Made by a program: the position numbers and the translations under genes | Shown here: in pieces, positions 1 through 11,484 of the stretch | Layout of the letters: each line of letters opens with the position of its first letter | How positions within the stretch are numbered: the first letter of the stretch is position 1 | Notes under the pieces: model-generated | Databases searched by the model: none | What the model was told of the DNA's origin: nothing | Seen by the model: only the letters and a program-made list of their open reading frames with translations | Assembly: GCF_040412425.1 (NCBI RefSeq) | Contig: NC_089783.1 | Coordinates: 37,407,625-37,471,624 of the forward strand | Source of the DNA: Macrobrachium rosenbergii | Taxonomy: Eukaryota; Arthropoda; Malacostraca; Decapoda; Palaemonidae | DNA: 64,000 bases | Reading direction: 5' to 3'

Positions 1-171
1 TAGGCCACCAAAGGGCAGTGGCTAAAGTTTCATGGGACACGGCTCATACAGCATTATACCGAGACCACCGAAGGATAGATGTATTTTCGGTGGCCTTGAT
101 TATACGCTGTAGAGGCTGTACAGAAAAGTCGATTGCGCCGAAGAAACTCCGGCGCATTTTTACTTGTTTCT
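1..171 (+). mobile_element. Family A repeat, copy 1 (3' part, cut by window edge)
   Basis: This is the 3' portion of the ten-copy family A, starting at the segment that precedes the 'GTTTCATGGG' block and ending in the 3' hairpin (GCGCCGAAG / CTCCGGCGC) plus ACTTGTTT. The 5' half, with the internal hairpin, would lie outside the window. The family is described in full under the 31848 copy. It has no coding capacity. Confidence 0.85.
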
Positions 172-358
172 GATCTTTTCCTAAACTGACGTTGATGTAA
201 TTCACACCCGGGATGTATTACAGATTGGGAGGAGGAGTTTTTACGCTTGCTGTTTAAAGCATTGCTTGCGTTTATGTGTGGATGGTTGAAGAATTCTGAT
301 GGAATCTCATTCTGTTTGTAGCTATAGGTAAATAATCGGTCACAGTTATAAATACGTT

Positions 359-645
359 TTTGTGCAATTGGAGCTTCAAAAGTTCAATCGAAGAAGCAAT
401 GCATTACTACCCTAATACCATTCTCCTTGCGTTTTAATACATTCTTATCTATGTATTAATGTATTAATTTATTTTTTCTTTTTTAATAAGTGAGTGGGAT
501 CTCTTCTTTCTGCATTTCCCTTTACCTCCTCTTACTTCTCCTAATGAACACCATATTCTTTGGAAGCTTGAATTTCAAGTCAATGGCCCCCGTGGGCTTG
601 TTCCATATGAATAGGGTTCGTCTTCTGAATAAAATCAATAATGAT
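359..645 (+). mobile_element. LINE 3' end, family D copy 1
   Basis: This is a 5'-truncated fragment of a non-LTR retrotransposon. Bases 362-415 read in frame as VQLELQKFNRRSNALLP followed by TAA. The end of this frame (SNALLP-stop) matches the end of the longer copy at 63580 (CNALLP-stop), so the fragment starts in the last codons of the reverse-transcriptase ORF. The 3' UTR follows, with the shared block 'GGAAGCTTGAATTTCAAGTC' near 561 and the end block '..ATATGAATAGGGTTCGTCTT'. 5' truncation is the usual result of target-primed reverse transcription. It is a dead copy. Confidence 0.75.
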
Positions 646-1635
646 AATACCCAGACTTAAGAATTTAATGTCAGGTTTAACTAGCGACAAAAGATATTTG
701 CTGAGTTTGACGTAAAGTGTTTATTAACCTCTTTCCAAAAGTAGGCCTGTATAGCATAATCTTCTTGTATAGTTTTTGCTCTTATCAATTTGTTTTGAAA
801 TAATCTTTGGATAAGTGTTGCTGATCAGTGCAATAGATTCGGTGGGCAAAACATTGTTGTGGTGTTTCTTGAATAGCAAGTTCTCATGTTTCTTACGTGA
901 TACTTTTATAATAATACCGTTGCTTTGTTTATTTATATTTACATTCTTGCGCCTTCCGCCGAGCCCAGGAAGAAAATTGATATGAGTCACCCATTTCGAA
1001 TTGTTTTTAATTAAAGAACTGACCTATCAGTCACAGAGAATTTGGAAATACAGTCATGAACGAGAGAGATATATTTGCGATAACTTATTTGCCATCGCAA
1101 TATATCCTGCGGGGCGGATACTCATACATAGGTTGTATTAGAAATATTTGATCTATATTAGAGGTATTTGTCTAGACATTTGATCTGGACTAAACACAAA
1201 TCGTCCCTTTCCGATTAAAATACCTAAAATAAGAGATACTAGAAGAGAATGTAAATTTGTAAATCAGTTCGGATAAAGGTCAAGTATTTTATTTTCGGAA
1301 TATTTTTTATGTATACTCATATTTACGTTTGGTATTCAGTTTCCTGAGTACTTCAGTTTTATTTGAACTCGTTTCAACATCGATATTGAAATGCAAAAAC
1401 CCTGAGCTGTACCTCGGTGTCTAGTTAAAAAAAAAAAAATGTTTTACTTTGTGTAGAAATATTTCACGCATGCGTACTTGACTGAATGTGACTCTAAACT
1501 CAGAATAGAGTGTTACTGTAAATTCTCTGCACGTGTTCACTGGGATACTTTAATTTTAATTCCCAGGCTAAGGCAAATAACTAGCAATTTTCATTTCATG
1601 AAAATTTAAAGCGTCACACGTCTGGATTATATATT
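646..1635. other. AT-rich unique DNA, no gene seen
   Basis: No repeat family or convincing coding segment was recognised. The 88-codon minus-strand frame at 724-990 has no recognisable motif and no splice context, and I treat it as chance. A short poly-A run lies near 1427. Confidence 0.6.
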
Positions 1636-1639
1636 GTGG

Positions 1640-1640
1640 G

Positions 1641-1671
<31 letters not shown>

Positions 1672-1715
1672 ACTAGTATCCTATGTGATTTTGGAAAGTC
1701 ATGTTTTCATTGTGG

Positions 1716-1770
<55 letters not shown>

Positions 1771-1799
1771 GGTATCCCCACGCGTATTAGGAAGGTCAT

Positions 1800-1848
<49 letters not shown>

Positions 1849-1881
1849 TGGTATCCAATGCGTTTTTGGAAGCCATGTTCT

Positions 1882-1933
<52 letters not shown>

Positions 1934-2287
1934 TGGTATCCTATGCGATTTTGAAAAGCTGTGTTCTTATTGTAGGGGGTTAATGCCGTCAGTGCACCTC
2001 ACGGGGTGCACTGTAGGCATTACTAAAGGTTTTTTGCAGCGTCCCTTCGGCGCCTAGCTTCAACCTTTTTCATTCCTTTTACTGTACCTCCATTCATATT
2101 ATCTTTGTTCCATCTTGCTATCCACCCTCTCCTAACAATTATTTCATAGCGCAACTGCGAGGTTTTCTCCCCTGTCACACCTTTCAAACCTTTTTACTGT
2201 CAGTTTCCTTTCTAGCGCTGAATGACCTTATAGGTCCCAGTGCTTGGCCCTTGGCCTAAACTCTATAGGCCATTCCATTCTCATTGT

Positions 2288-2362
<75 letters not shown>

Positions 2363-2407
2363 AACTGGTATCCTATACGTTGTTGGAAAATGATGTTCTT
2401 ATTGTGG

Positions 2408-2480
<73 letters not shown>

Positions 2481-2486
2481 CCCCCC
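1640..2486 (+). repeat. Composite (TC)n-spacer satellite, interrupted by family B
   Basis: Blocks of (TC)n, about 25 to 80 bp each, alternate with a conserved spacer of about 40 bp, consensus AACTGGTATCCTATGCG then a T-rich stretch then TTCTTATTGTGG. Spacers lie near 1669, 1767, 1845, 1931 and 2362. Between the last two spacers a family B retroposon (1976-2280) has inserted inside a spacer. The array ends in a short poly-C run before 2490. Long poly-Ser-Leu open frames here are microsatellite translations, not proteins. Confidence 0.9.
1976..2280 (+). mobile_element. Family B retroposon, copy 1
   Basis: This is a nearly full-length copy. The head is GCCGTCAGTGCACCTCACGG with a small GTGCACC/GGTGCAC hairpin. 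The middle is the pyrimidine-rich segment (TTCATTCCTTTTACTGTACC), and the 3' part is AGCGCTGAATGACC...CCCAGTGCTTGGCC...CCTAAACTCTATA with a TTCCATTC tail. It sits inside a satellite spacer, and the spacer sequence TTCTTATTGTAG before it recurs as TTCTCATTGTGG after it, consistent with a target-site duplication. It shows no A/B box and no ORF. The 3' end of an unidentified LINE is the main alternative explanation. Confidence 0.85.
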
Positions 2487-2489
2487 TTG

Positions 2490-2788
2490 ATCACAGTAAG
2501 TACTCACTCGTCAAGAGCACAACCTTTTCAAAATCAAGAGAGCGAAATACCCATTTTGAATAATTACCCAAAGCATATGTTAGTTAGAATTGCTTCGCTT
2601 CAGAAATGTGTTTATTTCTGTCAACTGTGGCCCACGACGTGAAAATGTATTTTTTTTCATGGCCTGAGGTGAGCCTAATAATTTACAGCATATCTCAGTG
2701 AGAATTATTTTTCGTTTTATAAACTCTTTATTTTAGACACTATTAATATTATAAATTCATTATGATATATATATATATATATATAGTA

Positions 2789-2849
<61 letters not shown>

Positions 2850-2865
2850 ACACACACATAATATA

Positions 2866-2961
<96 letters not shown>

Positions 2962-3478
2962 GGGTATTTGTGAAGGCATTACTCTCAGTTTAGCTTACCT
3001 GTGTTAAACAGAGAGAGGATGAGAGATTACCACTAATTAACGTGTATAAGCTTCTTACCTATGAAAAGGTAGATTACCAGAGTCTTTATTATCATATAAT
3101 TTAATCACGGAATTATAACGCCATTTGCATTCACGCTCACAGCACTCTCTTTCACTGCTGATTCTGAATGAACTTAATTCTCTATTTTTGCATGCCCATG
3201 CTTCAGTTTATATGCCACTGATATTCTATGTCTTTGCACTGAAAAGAGATGAAATGCATCTCATATACCCCAGGAATGCGCTACTGACGGCCGGTTCCAA
3301 ACAGGAATTCCAAACTGGAATTTCCGTTTTATGTGAGAACACAAGTCATGTTCTTCTCTCTTCTCATGTCACTAGTACATATCATTCTTCATTTTCCTTT
3401 TTTTTTTTTTACAAGTTCATCTATTTTACTTTTTAGTTTGTTATTTTGCCCCTCGTTGGGGGCGGGGGAAGGGTGGTA
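2490..3478. other. Unique DNA around an (AT)n array, no gene seen
   Basis: The stretch holds the (AT)n array at 2764-2959 and otherwise AT-rich sequence. The 103-codon frame at 3125-3436 ends in a poly-T-derived Phe run and has no recognisable domain. Confidence 0.55.
2764..2959. repeat. (AT)n microsatellite with (AC) interruption
   Basis: About 195 bp of AT dinucleotides are interrupted near 2846-2860 by a short CA run. Frames reading poly-Ile-Tyr across it are artefacts. Confidence 0.97.
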
Positions 3479-3482
3479 GCTC

Positions 3483-3531
3483 CGTCAGTGCACCTCACTC
3501 GGTGCAATGCAATGTAGGCATTACTTAAGGC
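3483..3531 (+). mobile_element. Family B, head-only fragment (copy 2)
   Basis: Only the 5' head of family B is present: CCGTCAGTGCACCTCACTCGG, a short internal duplication of TGCAA, then GTAGGCATTACTTAAGG. It runs straight into a short (CA)n. The 3' body is missing. Confidence 0.7.
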
Positions 3532-3534
3532 TCA

Positions 3535-4603
3535 CACACACACACCCGTCACGACCTGGGCAGCGGGGCAAAGGTCACATAAAAACAACCTATTAATTAT
3601 TTTAAGGAAATTAAGGCTGACAGTTTTTTATTTGAACTTAATCCTACGAAACTTTATTCCGATTGCTAATAATCTGTAGAATTTTTCAACAGGGTCTAAA
3701 AACTCGAATTGAGGTCGTGAGGCAGGGGTCCGAATTGACCTAGGTGACCCTTAGAAGGTGCCATGCTCCAAAATGAGGTGGTCCCGGGTCCAGGGGAGTT
3801 GTTCCATTTGGCCCCTAAGTGTCTTGTCGAAACGTCCTCCCAGCTGGTGGGCCTGGGGGATAGGGGGAGAGGTTGCTTGGGGGGAGGAGGTTCATCTGGA
3901 CCCGAAATGAAGGTCTCGTCATAACGGTGTTGGAAGACGATGGCCATTGGAAATCTTGCCTCTGCTGCCAGTTTGTCTTCACCAATTGTTACCTTTGATA
4001 GTATAGAGAACCAGAGATGAAATCCCGTGTAATTATTAGCCGTTCGGAAGAAGTCTAAAGCCAAAGGAACTGTATGTACCTTCTTTATTCTGTCCAGTAT
4101 GCAATCATTGTCTAATAACACGGGATTTATATAAGGAATCTAAGATTCAAATCAATGTTATTTCAGATTGTCCTATCAGGATGTAGTAATCTTTTGTCCC
4201 ATTTAACAGAATCCAAATTGGCGTTTGTCTGTTTCCCTTTTACTATAGTGCAGACGTTTTTAATGTAAGCCGTGATATTGAGCTCGAATTTGCTTGCTTG
4301 GTGCTGCTAGTTTGAATGAAGAACAAGGTAGCCAATGCCATAATGTAATATACACCAACTGTAATGACCCCACAATTTGGAGTGTAGCCATACTGCATAT
4401 AAGGCTTAGTTATTTATGTAAAAGGAGTTGGGACTATACATTAAATACCATGAAAATTATGTTTGTTAGGTAGATACCAATAACTTAGAGGTGGGTGATT
4501 TTGGATATTTAACTTTGTTAGTATTAAAAACAGCAACAGACAGACTAGCAGACAGACAGAGAAAAACAATACCATCACTATCAACCTCATTATTTTCAAA
4601 ATA
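3535..4603. other. Unique DNA with one unexplained 141-codon frame
   Basis: The minus-strand frame 3696-4121 is 141 codons long. It includes a Pro-rich segment around codons 77-92 (PPPPKQPLPLSPRP) that coincides with a GC-richer patch at 3720-3900. I do not recognise any family, see no clear splice sites, and cannot distinguish a decayed exon from chance. The rest is AT-rich with no recognisable content. Confidence 0.3.
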
Positions 4604-5025
4604 AAAACAAGTAAAAAATGTGCCGAAGTTTCTTCGGCGTAATCGAGTTTTCTGTACAGCCGCTGCAGCGTATAATCAAGGGCACCGAAAATAGATACAT
4701 CTTTCGGTGGTCTCGGTATAATGCTGTATGAGCTGCGGCCCATGAAACTTTAACCACGGGCGGGTGGTGGCCAATCCTTTATTGTTGCCAGAAGCACGAT
4801 TATGGCTAACTTTAACCTTAAATAAAAAAAAAACCTACTGAGACTAGAGGGCTGCAATTTGGTATGTTTGATGACTGGAAGGTGGATGATCAACATACCA
4901 ATTTGCAGCCCTCTAACCTCGGTAGTTTTTAAGGTCTGAGGGCGGACAGAAAAAAGTGGGGACAGAAAAAGTGCGGACAGACAGACAAATCTGGCACAAT
5001 AGTTTCCTTTTACATAAAACTAAAA
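4604..5025 (-). mobile_element. Family A repeat, copy 2
   Basis: This is a full-length minus-strand copy. It reads from the 3' hairpin (GCCGAAGTTTCTTCGGC) through CAGAAAACT-type subterminal repeat sequence and the long internal hairpin (arms GAGGGCTGCAATTTGGTATG / CATACCAATTTGCAGCCCTC) to the 5' end, where the terminal hairpin is degenerate (TTTACATAAAACTAAAA). Confidence 0.9.
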
Positions 5026-5293
5026 TAGCGATATTCCCATCATCGTCTTCTCTAATCAGTCTGTATTTGCACCTTCAACAGGTTGCCCTGAGAAAACCGA
5101 TCACTCGCCAGATTTTTAGTGGGTTACGTGGAAAGATGTTAGTAAGGTCGCTTGCAAAATACATTTAGCATGTATCAGGATCCATGCATATAAGTAACAA
5201 TTGTATAATTCGCATATGACTGCATGGTATGCCTACATGTGATACACACACATAAATATATATGTGTGTATAATAATATATATATACATATAT

Positions 5294-5412
<119 letters not shown>

Positions 5413-5995
5413 TCGATCGCCTCCAAAAATGTATAATACAGAGGGCTTCGAAGAAATCCCGCCACTAAACAGTCTTTCTGGGGCTTTATCTTCCACAAAT
5501 CTTCAATAGTCTCAGGCCCCCCCCCCACCCTTATGCTTCACCTCCAAGTAGGCCGAGGACTTAGCTAGGTCTTTCAACTCTCACGATGCTCAAAGAAGCC
5601 CAGCTGACAATGTAACACAACATTCTCCTTGGGACTGTGTTAAAAAAATTGATTCAAACCATCTCCACATGTTCTTCATCATTACCTCATGTATATATGA
5701 AACTTCCAAAATTCCACTCTTGTCGTTATATCTCTCTCCTGCTATATGTCTCTTGATATTTTTCATAAACCTCTATTCTTAAATTTAAAAACAACATTCC
5801 GATGTAGCTTCATTGTCCTACAGTGAATCATGATCGCATTGCAATATTTATAGTACTAATTATGTATAATCATAAATTTGTCTACAATTTCAGTCTATTA
5901 GACATCTCTTTTATTCACTTAAGCTTTGCTTTATTTGCCTTTATTAGAGCCTGTGCTGGATAGGCGTGTTCTTAAACATTTGAAATATATTTAAG

Positions 5996-5999
<4 letters not shown>
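5413..5999. other. AT-rich unique DNA, no gene seen
   Basis: A poly-C run lies at about 5517-5525. No repeat family or coding segment was recognised. Confidence 0.55.
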
Positions 6000-6056
<57 letters not shown>

Positions 6057-6062
6057 AAGTAT

Positions 6063-6121
<59 letters not shown>
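6000..6121. repeat. (GA)n then (AT)n microsatellites
   Basis: About 52 bp of GA is followed by AGTTAAGTAT, then about 55 bp of AT, then ATGTATACTTAACT. The AGTTAAGTAT/ATACTTAACT pair forms a small inverted repeat around the AT array. SINE C begins directly after it. Confidence 0.95.
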
Positions 6122-6389
6122 ACTTAACTTTAACAGACCACTGAGCTGGTTAACAGCTCTCCTAGGGTTGGCCTGAAGGATTAGACTTATTTTACGTGGC
6201 TAAGAACCAATTGGTTACCTAGCAACGGGACCTACAGCTTATTGTGGAATCCGAACCACATTATACCGAGAAATGAATTTCTGTCGCCAGAAATAAATTC
6301 CTTTAATTTTTCATTGGCCGGCCGGAGAATCGAACGCGGGCCCAGCACAGTGCTAGCCGAGAACGATATCGACCCGTCCAATGAGGAAC

Positions 6390-6393
<4 letters not shown>
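6122..6393 (-). mobile_element. tRNA-headed SINE, family C copy 1
   Basis: On the minus strand the copy starts with a tRNA-like head. Its B-box-like sequence is GCGTTCGATTCTCC, close to GGTTCGANNCC. The family body follows (ATTTCTGGCGACAGAAATTC, GGTCCCGTTGCTAGGTAACC, TAAGTCTAATCC, GAGCTGTTAACCAGCTCAG). It is flanked by (GA)n arrays on both sides and by (AT)n at its 3' end. The promoter is probably internal RNA polymerase III, inferred from the head. Confidence 0.85.

Positions 6394-6438
<45 letters not shown>
6391..6438. repeat. (AG)n microsatellite
   Basis: About 48 bp of AG dinucleotides directly abut the head of SINE C. Confidence 0.95.
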
Positions 6439-6445
<7 letters not shown>

Positions 6446-6894
6446 ATGGGTGTAGATAGACAAGTACACTCACTATTTAGATGCAGATTTGTGTCAGACA
6501 CGTAAACTGATAACCATGGCAGCAGGAGAATTATGTACTTTCATATAAAATAAACCATCCTTTCTTAATAAGTAAAATGTGCTTCTGCGCACAAAATAGT
6601 CTCGAATACAATGACGTTTTATTTTAAGAATCAAGACAGCATTTCCATTTTATTTTGAGAAGAAAGACGCCATTTATAATTCCAACATTTTTCAATCTTG
6701 ACGGATGGAACAATTTTTTTTTGCGGCGAGTCAAAGAAATGTCAGAGCATCATCCACGGTTCACGTCGCTTCTGAAGAGGAAAGATTTCAGTAACAAAAC
6801 CAAAAGGAAACAGATCAAAGGAACTGATTTCTGATCAAAGGATATCAAGAGGGAGGTAACATATGAAGGAGAGAGAGAGAATTCAGCATCAGTG

Positions 6895-6896
<2 letters not shown>

Positions 6897-6968
<72 letters not shown>

Positions 6969-7044
6969 GATGAAAGTTTCATGTGAATTGTTTGATCATC
7001 AGCAATACTTTCCGTTTCAGCAGAAACCTATTGATTAGTTCTTC

Positions 7045-7120
<76 letters not shown>
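6897..7120. repeat. (TC)n and (AG)n arrays in inverted arrangement
   Basis: A (TC) array of about 68 bp (6897-6964) and an (AG) array of about 73 bp (7048-7120) are complementary and separated by about 83 bp. The locus could therefore fold as one long hairpin. A short (GA) run also lies at 6870-6880. Confidence 0.95.
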
Positions 7121-7124
<4 letters not shown>

Positions 7125-7797
7125 CAGATCTAAAAATGAGTAGGAGGACATGAGTATAAATAGTCCACTTACCTTCAATATAATTCTAATGATGTACTAA
7201 CAAAGGGCAATCGTGACCTTTATATGTCTAAAAGGAAGACGAATTTCATTTCCAAGGATGTCTTAACCAATATAATGTATGAGTTGCATTTTATTAATAG
7301 CATTGCTTATCAGACATATAATGACATATACTCAACTTGATATCCATTTATATCCTTATTAAAAATAACGAATTATTAAAAATAACTTCTGTATTCATCT
7401 AGAATATTATGTTGATTTATCTTATATATTTCAAGGGTTTAAAGACTTTCAAAAATAGTTGAATTAGAAGTATCTTATCGATAAATAAAAAAAAAACGAA
7501 TCAGCTTTTCTTGAAAAAAAGCGTAGCTTAGTAATGACATTGATCAGATAGTGAAGCCAAGGAAAATTTAATTTGTAATATACAATTTTAGGACGTGCCT
7601 TTGTAATCTATCGTGCTAATTTTTATTGCTGGATTTGCTACTTTTTTCTGGTTTGAAGAAGAATGAATTCGATATTGTATGGTATAGAGTAACTGTCTTT
7701 TTTTTTAAATCTTCAGCTGAAAACCCTTATGGAGAGAGTCAACAAACTAAACTCGACACGGCTCTTAAGGAAATCAGCTATAAAAAGAGGTGATAAA

Positions 7798-7799
<2 letters not shown>
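7121..7799. other. AT-rich unique DNA, no gene seen
   Basis: No repeat family and no plausible coding segment were seen. Confidence 0.55.

Positions 7800-7861
<62 letters not shown>
7800..7861. repeat. (GA)n microsatellite
   Basis: About 61 bp of GA dinucleotides. Confidence 0.96.
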
Positions 7862-7865
<4 letters not shown>

Positions 7866-8308
7866 TTTTATGTGTAATAGTCTATACATAAAGGTAGCTG
7901 AAGAGAATTTGATGATGTGCAGTTGAAAATGTAAAATAGGATAACCTTTGCATTCATTTACAGATTTGTACATTTGTACTTGTGTTTCAATTTGTACATT
8001 TGTGCTTGTGTTTCAGTACCTTCAATGAATATAAGTACCAAACGGAATGGAATTATCTCATTATTCCGACGTTTTGCAAATGTTTAAGTCATTATACCCT
8101 TGTATTTTGAGCTCTGGAAGGAGAGAGGTATCTCCCATATTTCACCTTAGGTACAGCACTTCCAGTCATGGCTATAGGGATAATTGAAATTTCCCCTCCA
8201 AATGCGCTCACAAACCATATCAAGAAGTTTCTCTTATCACCTGTCTCATCACGGGGACATATTAATTCCCAGTTTCTCTGGGACAACTAAGTGTCTTATA
8301 TGTACATG

Positions 8309-8309
<1 letters not shown>

Positions 8310-8386
<77 letters not shown>
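8310..8386. repeat. (AT)n microsatellite
   Basis: About 75 bp of AT. It forms the A/T tail of the tRNA-like SINE that lies next to it on the minus strand. Confidence 0.95.
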
Positions 8387-8388
<2 letters not shown>

Positions 8389-8480
8389 AACTTCTGACTC
8401 ACATCGGGTTTCAACCCCAGTCTTTCAAATGATTGGACGGGGCGTTACCAGTTGACTCACACAGATCATAAAAAAAGTTG
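8387..8480 (-). mobile_element. Short tRNA-derived SINE with (AT)n tail
   Basis: Read on the minus strand, the unit contains an A-box-like GAGTCAACTGGTAACG and, about 40 bp on, a B-box-like GGGGTTGAAACCC. It then has a very short body (GATGTGAGTCAGAAGTTTG) that runs straight into (TA)n. The spacing and box order fit a tRNA-derived promoter. It is not a functional tRNA, because the acceptor stem does not pair. I see no second full copy in this window. Confidence 0.55.
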
Positions 8481-9309
8481 GAACTCAGGTAATTCTGTAC
8501 CTGAGGTTTTTCCTGGGCAGGCTCCCGCCTTCCATAATGCTATATATAAATGTAAATTTTTATTTAATATTTAAACTATACTAGAGAGATAATATACAAA
8601 ATAAAACTCACTGATGCGAGGTCACAAAAATATTAGATTTTATTATTTGATTCTGTATTTGGTATAAATATCAATAATATTTTTATTTTGGATGAAGAAA
8701 AGTGAGACGCTTCTGCCTATAACCTTAAATGAACGAGTACGCAGTACACTCAAAGTCTAAAGTTTGAACAAAAAGATAGTTGAACACAGAAAGTGAAGAA
8801 AATAAGCTCTAACAGGAAACTTTTTGAAAATTATATGAAGAAAAACCTGTATTTCTTACTTGAAGTTACACGCGAATTACGGCAAAAAGAATGACCAGAC
8901 AATGAACATAGTTGAAAGGTCAAGAGTCTAGACTGATTAGGGGACGTCCGCTCTGTTATTCTGCTGGATAATAGAAATCAACAGACGCCTGAACTTCCAA
9001 AGAGGTGAACGCCAGCTGGATATGCACCTGATGATATGAAAGGGGAGGTGACATTCATATCATTGTTCTGGGTCCGCATAAAGGGGAAATTTCATTTGCC
9101 TTTGTTCGCCATGATTGGACGTGGTGTATGGAGGAGTGGGTGAAATATGTCTCGTCTTATAAATCTTAAGAATATAGGAATATGTAAATCAAGTTATTTG
9201 CAGGCGCTTGGCTCTAGTAAAGAATATTATTGCATTCCATTTGATGACTTAGTCATTAGGAAATATAGGTATAATTGTGTGTATGATGATGATACCCAAG
9301 AGTCAAGTC
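8481..9309. other. AT-rich unique DNA, no gene seen
   Basis: No repeat family was recognised. The 76-codon frame at 9147-9377 runs into the minisatellite and is judged to be chance. Confidence 0.5.
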
Positions 9310-10958
9310 TAACATTTCTCTTACTTTGTAAGCTTTCTCTATCTCTCTTTCCATGTAAGCTTCAATCTACTCTGTAAGCTTTCTCCATTTCTCTCTGTAC
9401 TTCTCTATCTCTCTTACTCTGTAAGTTTTCTCTCTTTGCTCTGTAAGGTTCCTCTATCTATCTTACTCTGTAAGCTGTCTCTACTGTATCTCTCTTACTC
9501 TGTAAGTTTTCTCTCTCTCTTTTACTCTGTAAGGTTCCTCTATCTCTCTTACTCTGTAAGCTGTCTCTATCTCTCTTACTCTGTAAGTTTTCTCTCTCTC
9601 TTTTACTCTGTAAGGTTCCTCTATCTCTCTTACTCTGTAAGCTTTCTCTATCTCTCTTACTCTGTAGGCCTCCTCTATATCTCTTACTCTGTAAGCTTCT
9701 TCTATCTCTCTTACTCTATAAGCTTCCTCTATCTCTCTTACTCTGTAAGCTTTCTCTATCTCTCTTTCCTGTAAGCTTCCTATATCTCTCTTCCCTTGTA
9801 AGCTTCCTCTATCTCTCTTACTCTGTAAGCGTCCTCTATCTCTCTTCCCCTGTAAGCTTCCTCTATCTCTCTTACTCTGTAAGCGTCCTCTATCTCTCTT
9901 CCCCTGTAAGCTTCCTCTATCTCTCTTACTCTGTAAGCTTTCTCTATCTCTCTTACTCTGTAAGCTTTCTCTATCCCTTTTACTCTGTAAGCTTCCTCTA
10001 TCTCTCTTACTCTGTAAGCTTTCTCTATCTCTCTTACTCTGTAAGCTACCTCTATCTCTCTTACTCTGTAAGCTTTCTCTATCTCTCTTACTCTGTAAGC
10101 CTCCTTTATATCTCTTACTCTGTATGCTTCCTCTATCTCTCTTGCTCTGCAAACTTTCTCTCTATTTAAGTAAGCTCTCTATATCTTTACCTATAAGCTT
10201 CCTATATACTCTTACCTGTAAGCTTCCTCTATCTCTCTTCTATATCTCTTACCTATAAGCTTCCTATATACCCTTACTCTGTAAGCTTCCTCTATCTCTC
10301 TTACTTTGGAAGCTTCCTCTGCCTCTTACTCTGTAGACTTCCTCTATCTTTCTTACTCTGTAAGCTGTCTCTATCTGTCTTACTCTGTAAGCCTCCTTTA
10401 TATCTCTTACTCTGTAAGCTTCCTCTATCTCTCTTGCTCTGCAAACTTTCTCTATCTCTCTTTCCTTGTAAGCTTCCTCTATAACTCTTACCTATAAGTT
10501 TCCTATATACTCTTACTCTGTAAGCTTCCTCTATCTCTCTTCTATATCTCTTACCTATAAGCTTCCTATATACCCTTACTCTGTAAGCTTCCTCTATCTC
10601 TCTTACTTTGGAAGCTTCCTCTGTCTCTTACTCTGTAGACTTCTCTATCTTTCTTACTCTGTAAGCTGTCTCTATCTCTCTTACTCTGTAAGCTTCCTCT
10701 ATCTCTCTTACTCTGTAAGCTGTCTCTATCTATTTTACTCTGTAAGCTTTCTCTCTCTCTTTTACTCTGTAAGCTTCCTCTATCTCTCTTACTCTGTAAG
10801 CTTCCTCTATCTCTCTTACTATGTAAGCTTCCTCTATATCTCTTACTCTTTAGGCTTCCTCTATCTTTCTTACTCTGTAAGCTTCCTCTATATCTCTAAC
10901 CCTTTAAGCTTCCTCTGTCTCTCTTACTCTGCAAGCTTCCTTTATCTCTCCTACTCCA
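9310..10958. repeat. 27-bp minisatellite, about 60 units
   Basis: The tandem unit is TACTCTGTAAGCTTCCTCTA followed by TCTCTCT, with frequent single-base variants and occasional shortened units. Because 27 is divisible by three, long frames stay open on both strands: nine-residue repeats of the type LQSKRDRGS on minus (9481-10152, 223 codons) and SYSVSFLYL on plus. Within the array a variant block of about 140 bp near 10239 recurs near 10541, which points to a duplication with an offset of about 302 bp. The purine/pyrimidine strand bias is strong. There is no evidence of expression. Confidence 0.95.
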
Positions 10959-11427
10959 TCATCATGTATAATCAAAATCATACAACTCAAAACTCTCACG
11001 CAAGAGCAAAACAAAGATCAAATATAGATATTACAATAATTTCTCGGATTGAAATGTTTCACTAATACACTTTCACTTCTAAGGTTTATCTTTTGTGTAC
11101 TAATTAGAATATTTTACAGCAATAATGAAAATTTTCTTCAGTATATTAGTTTAGTTGTAACCTGCTTCCTTCCAAATTATGGGAACGAAGTAAAAGGAAA
11201 AATTCTATTTAGTGGTCACATAACTGAAATATACGATTTGCGAAGGCAGAAGAAAAGTATTATGTTTGGAAAATCAGTAAGACCCCAATAATGTGGGTTT
11301 CACAATGTTGTTGCTCTTTTATAATGCCATCTGAAGGAAGTGTCCTTCGCCTTCCTGCAGTCAGAGAATATTCGAGAGCGCATTAAAGCCAATAGCTTCG
11401 CAGAACGAGTTGAGAAATCACAAACTG

Positions 11428-11430
<3 letters not shown>
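10959..11430. other. AT-rich unique DNA, no gene seen
   Basis: The 80-codon frame at 11049-11291 has no recognisable motif. Confidence 0.5.

Positions 11431-11480
<50 letters not shown>
11431..11480. repeat. (GA)n microsatellite
   Basis: About 50 bp of GA dinucleotides. Confidence 0.95.

Positions 11481-11484
<4 letters not shown>

Noticed and set aside
3696..4121. Protein-coding exon of 141 codons on minus
   Set aside because: It has no recognised domain, no splice signals and only moderate length. It is kept as an unexplained frame, not a gene.
9481..10152. 223-codon minus-strand frame as a repetitive protein gene
   Set aside because: It is fully explained by a 27-bp tandem unit, which cannot introduce a frameshift. 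No promoter, intron or unique domain is seen.
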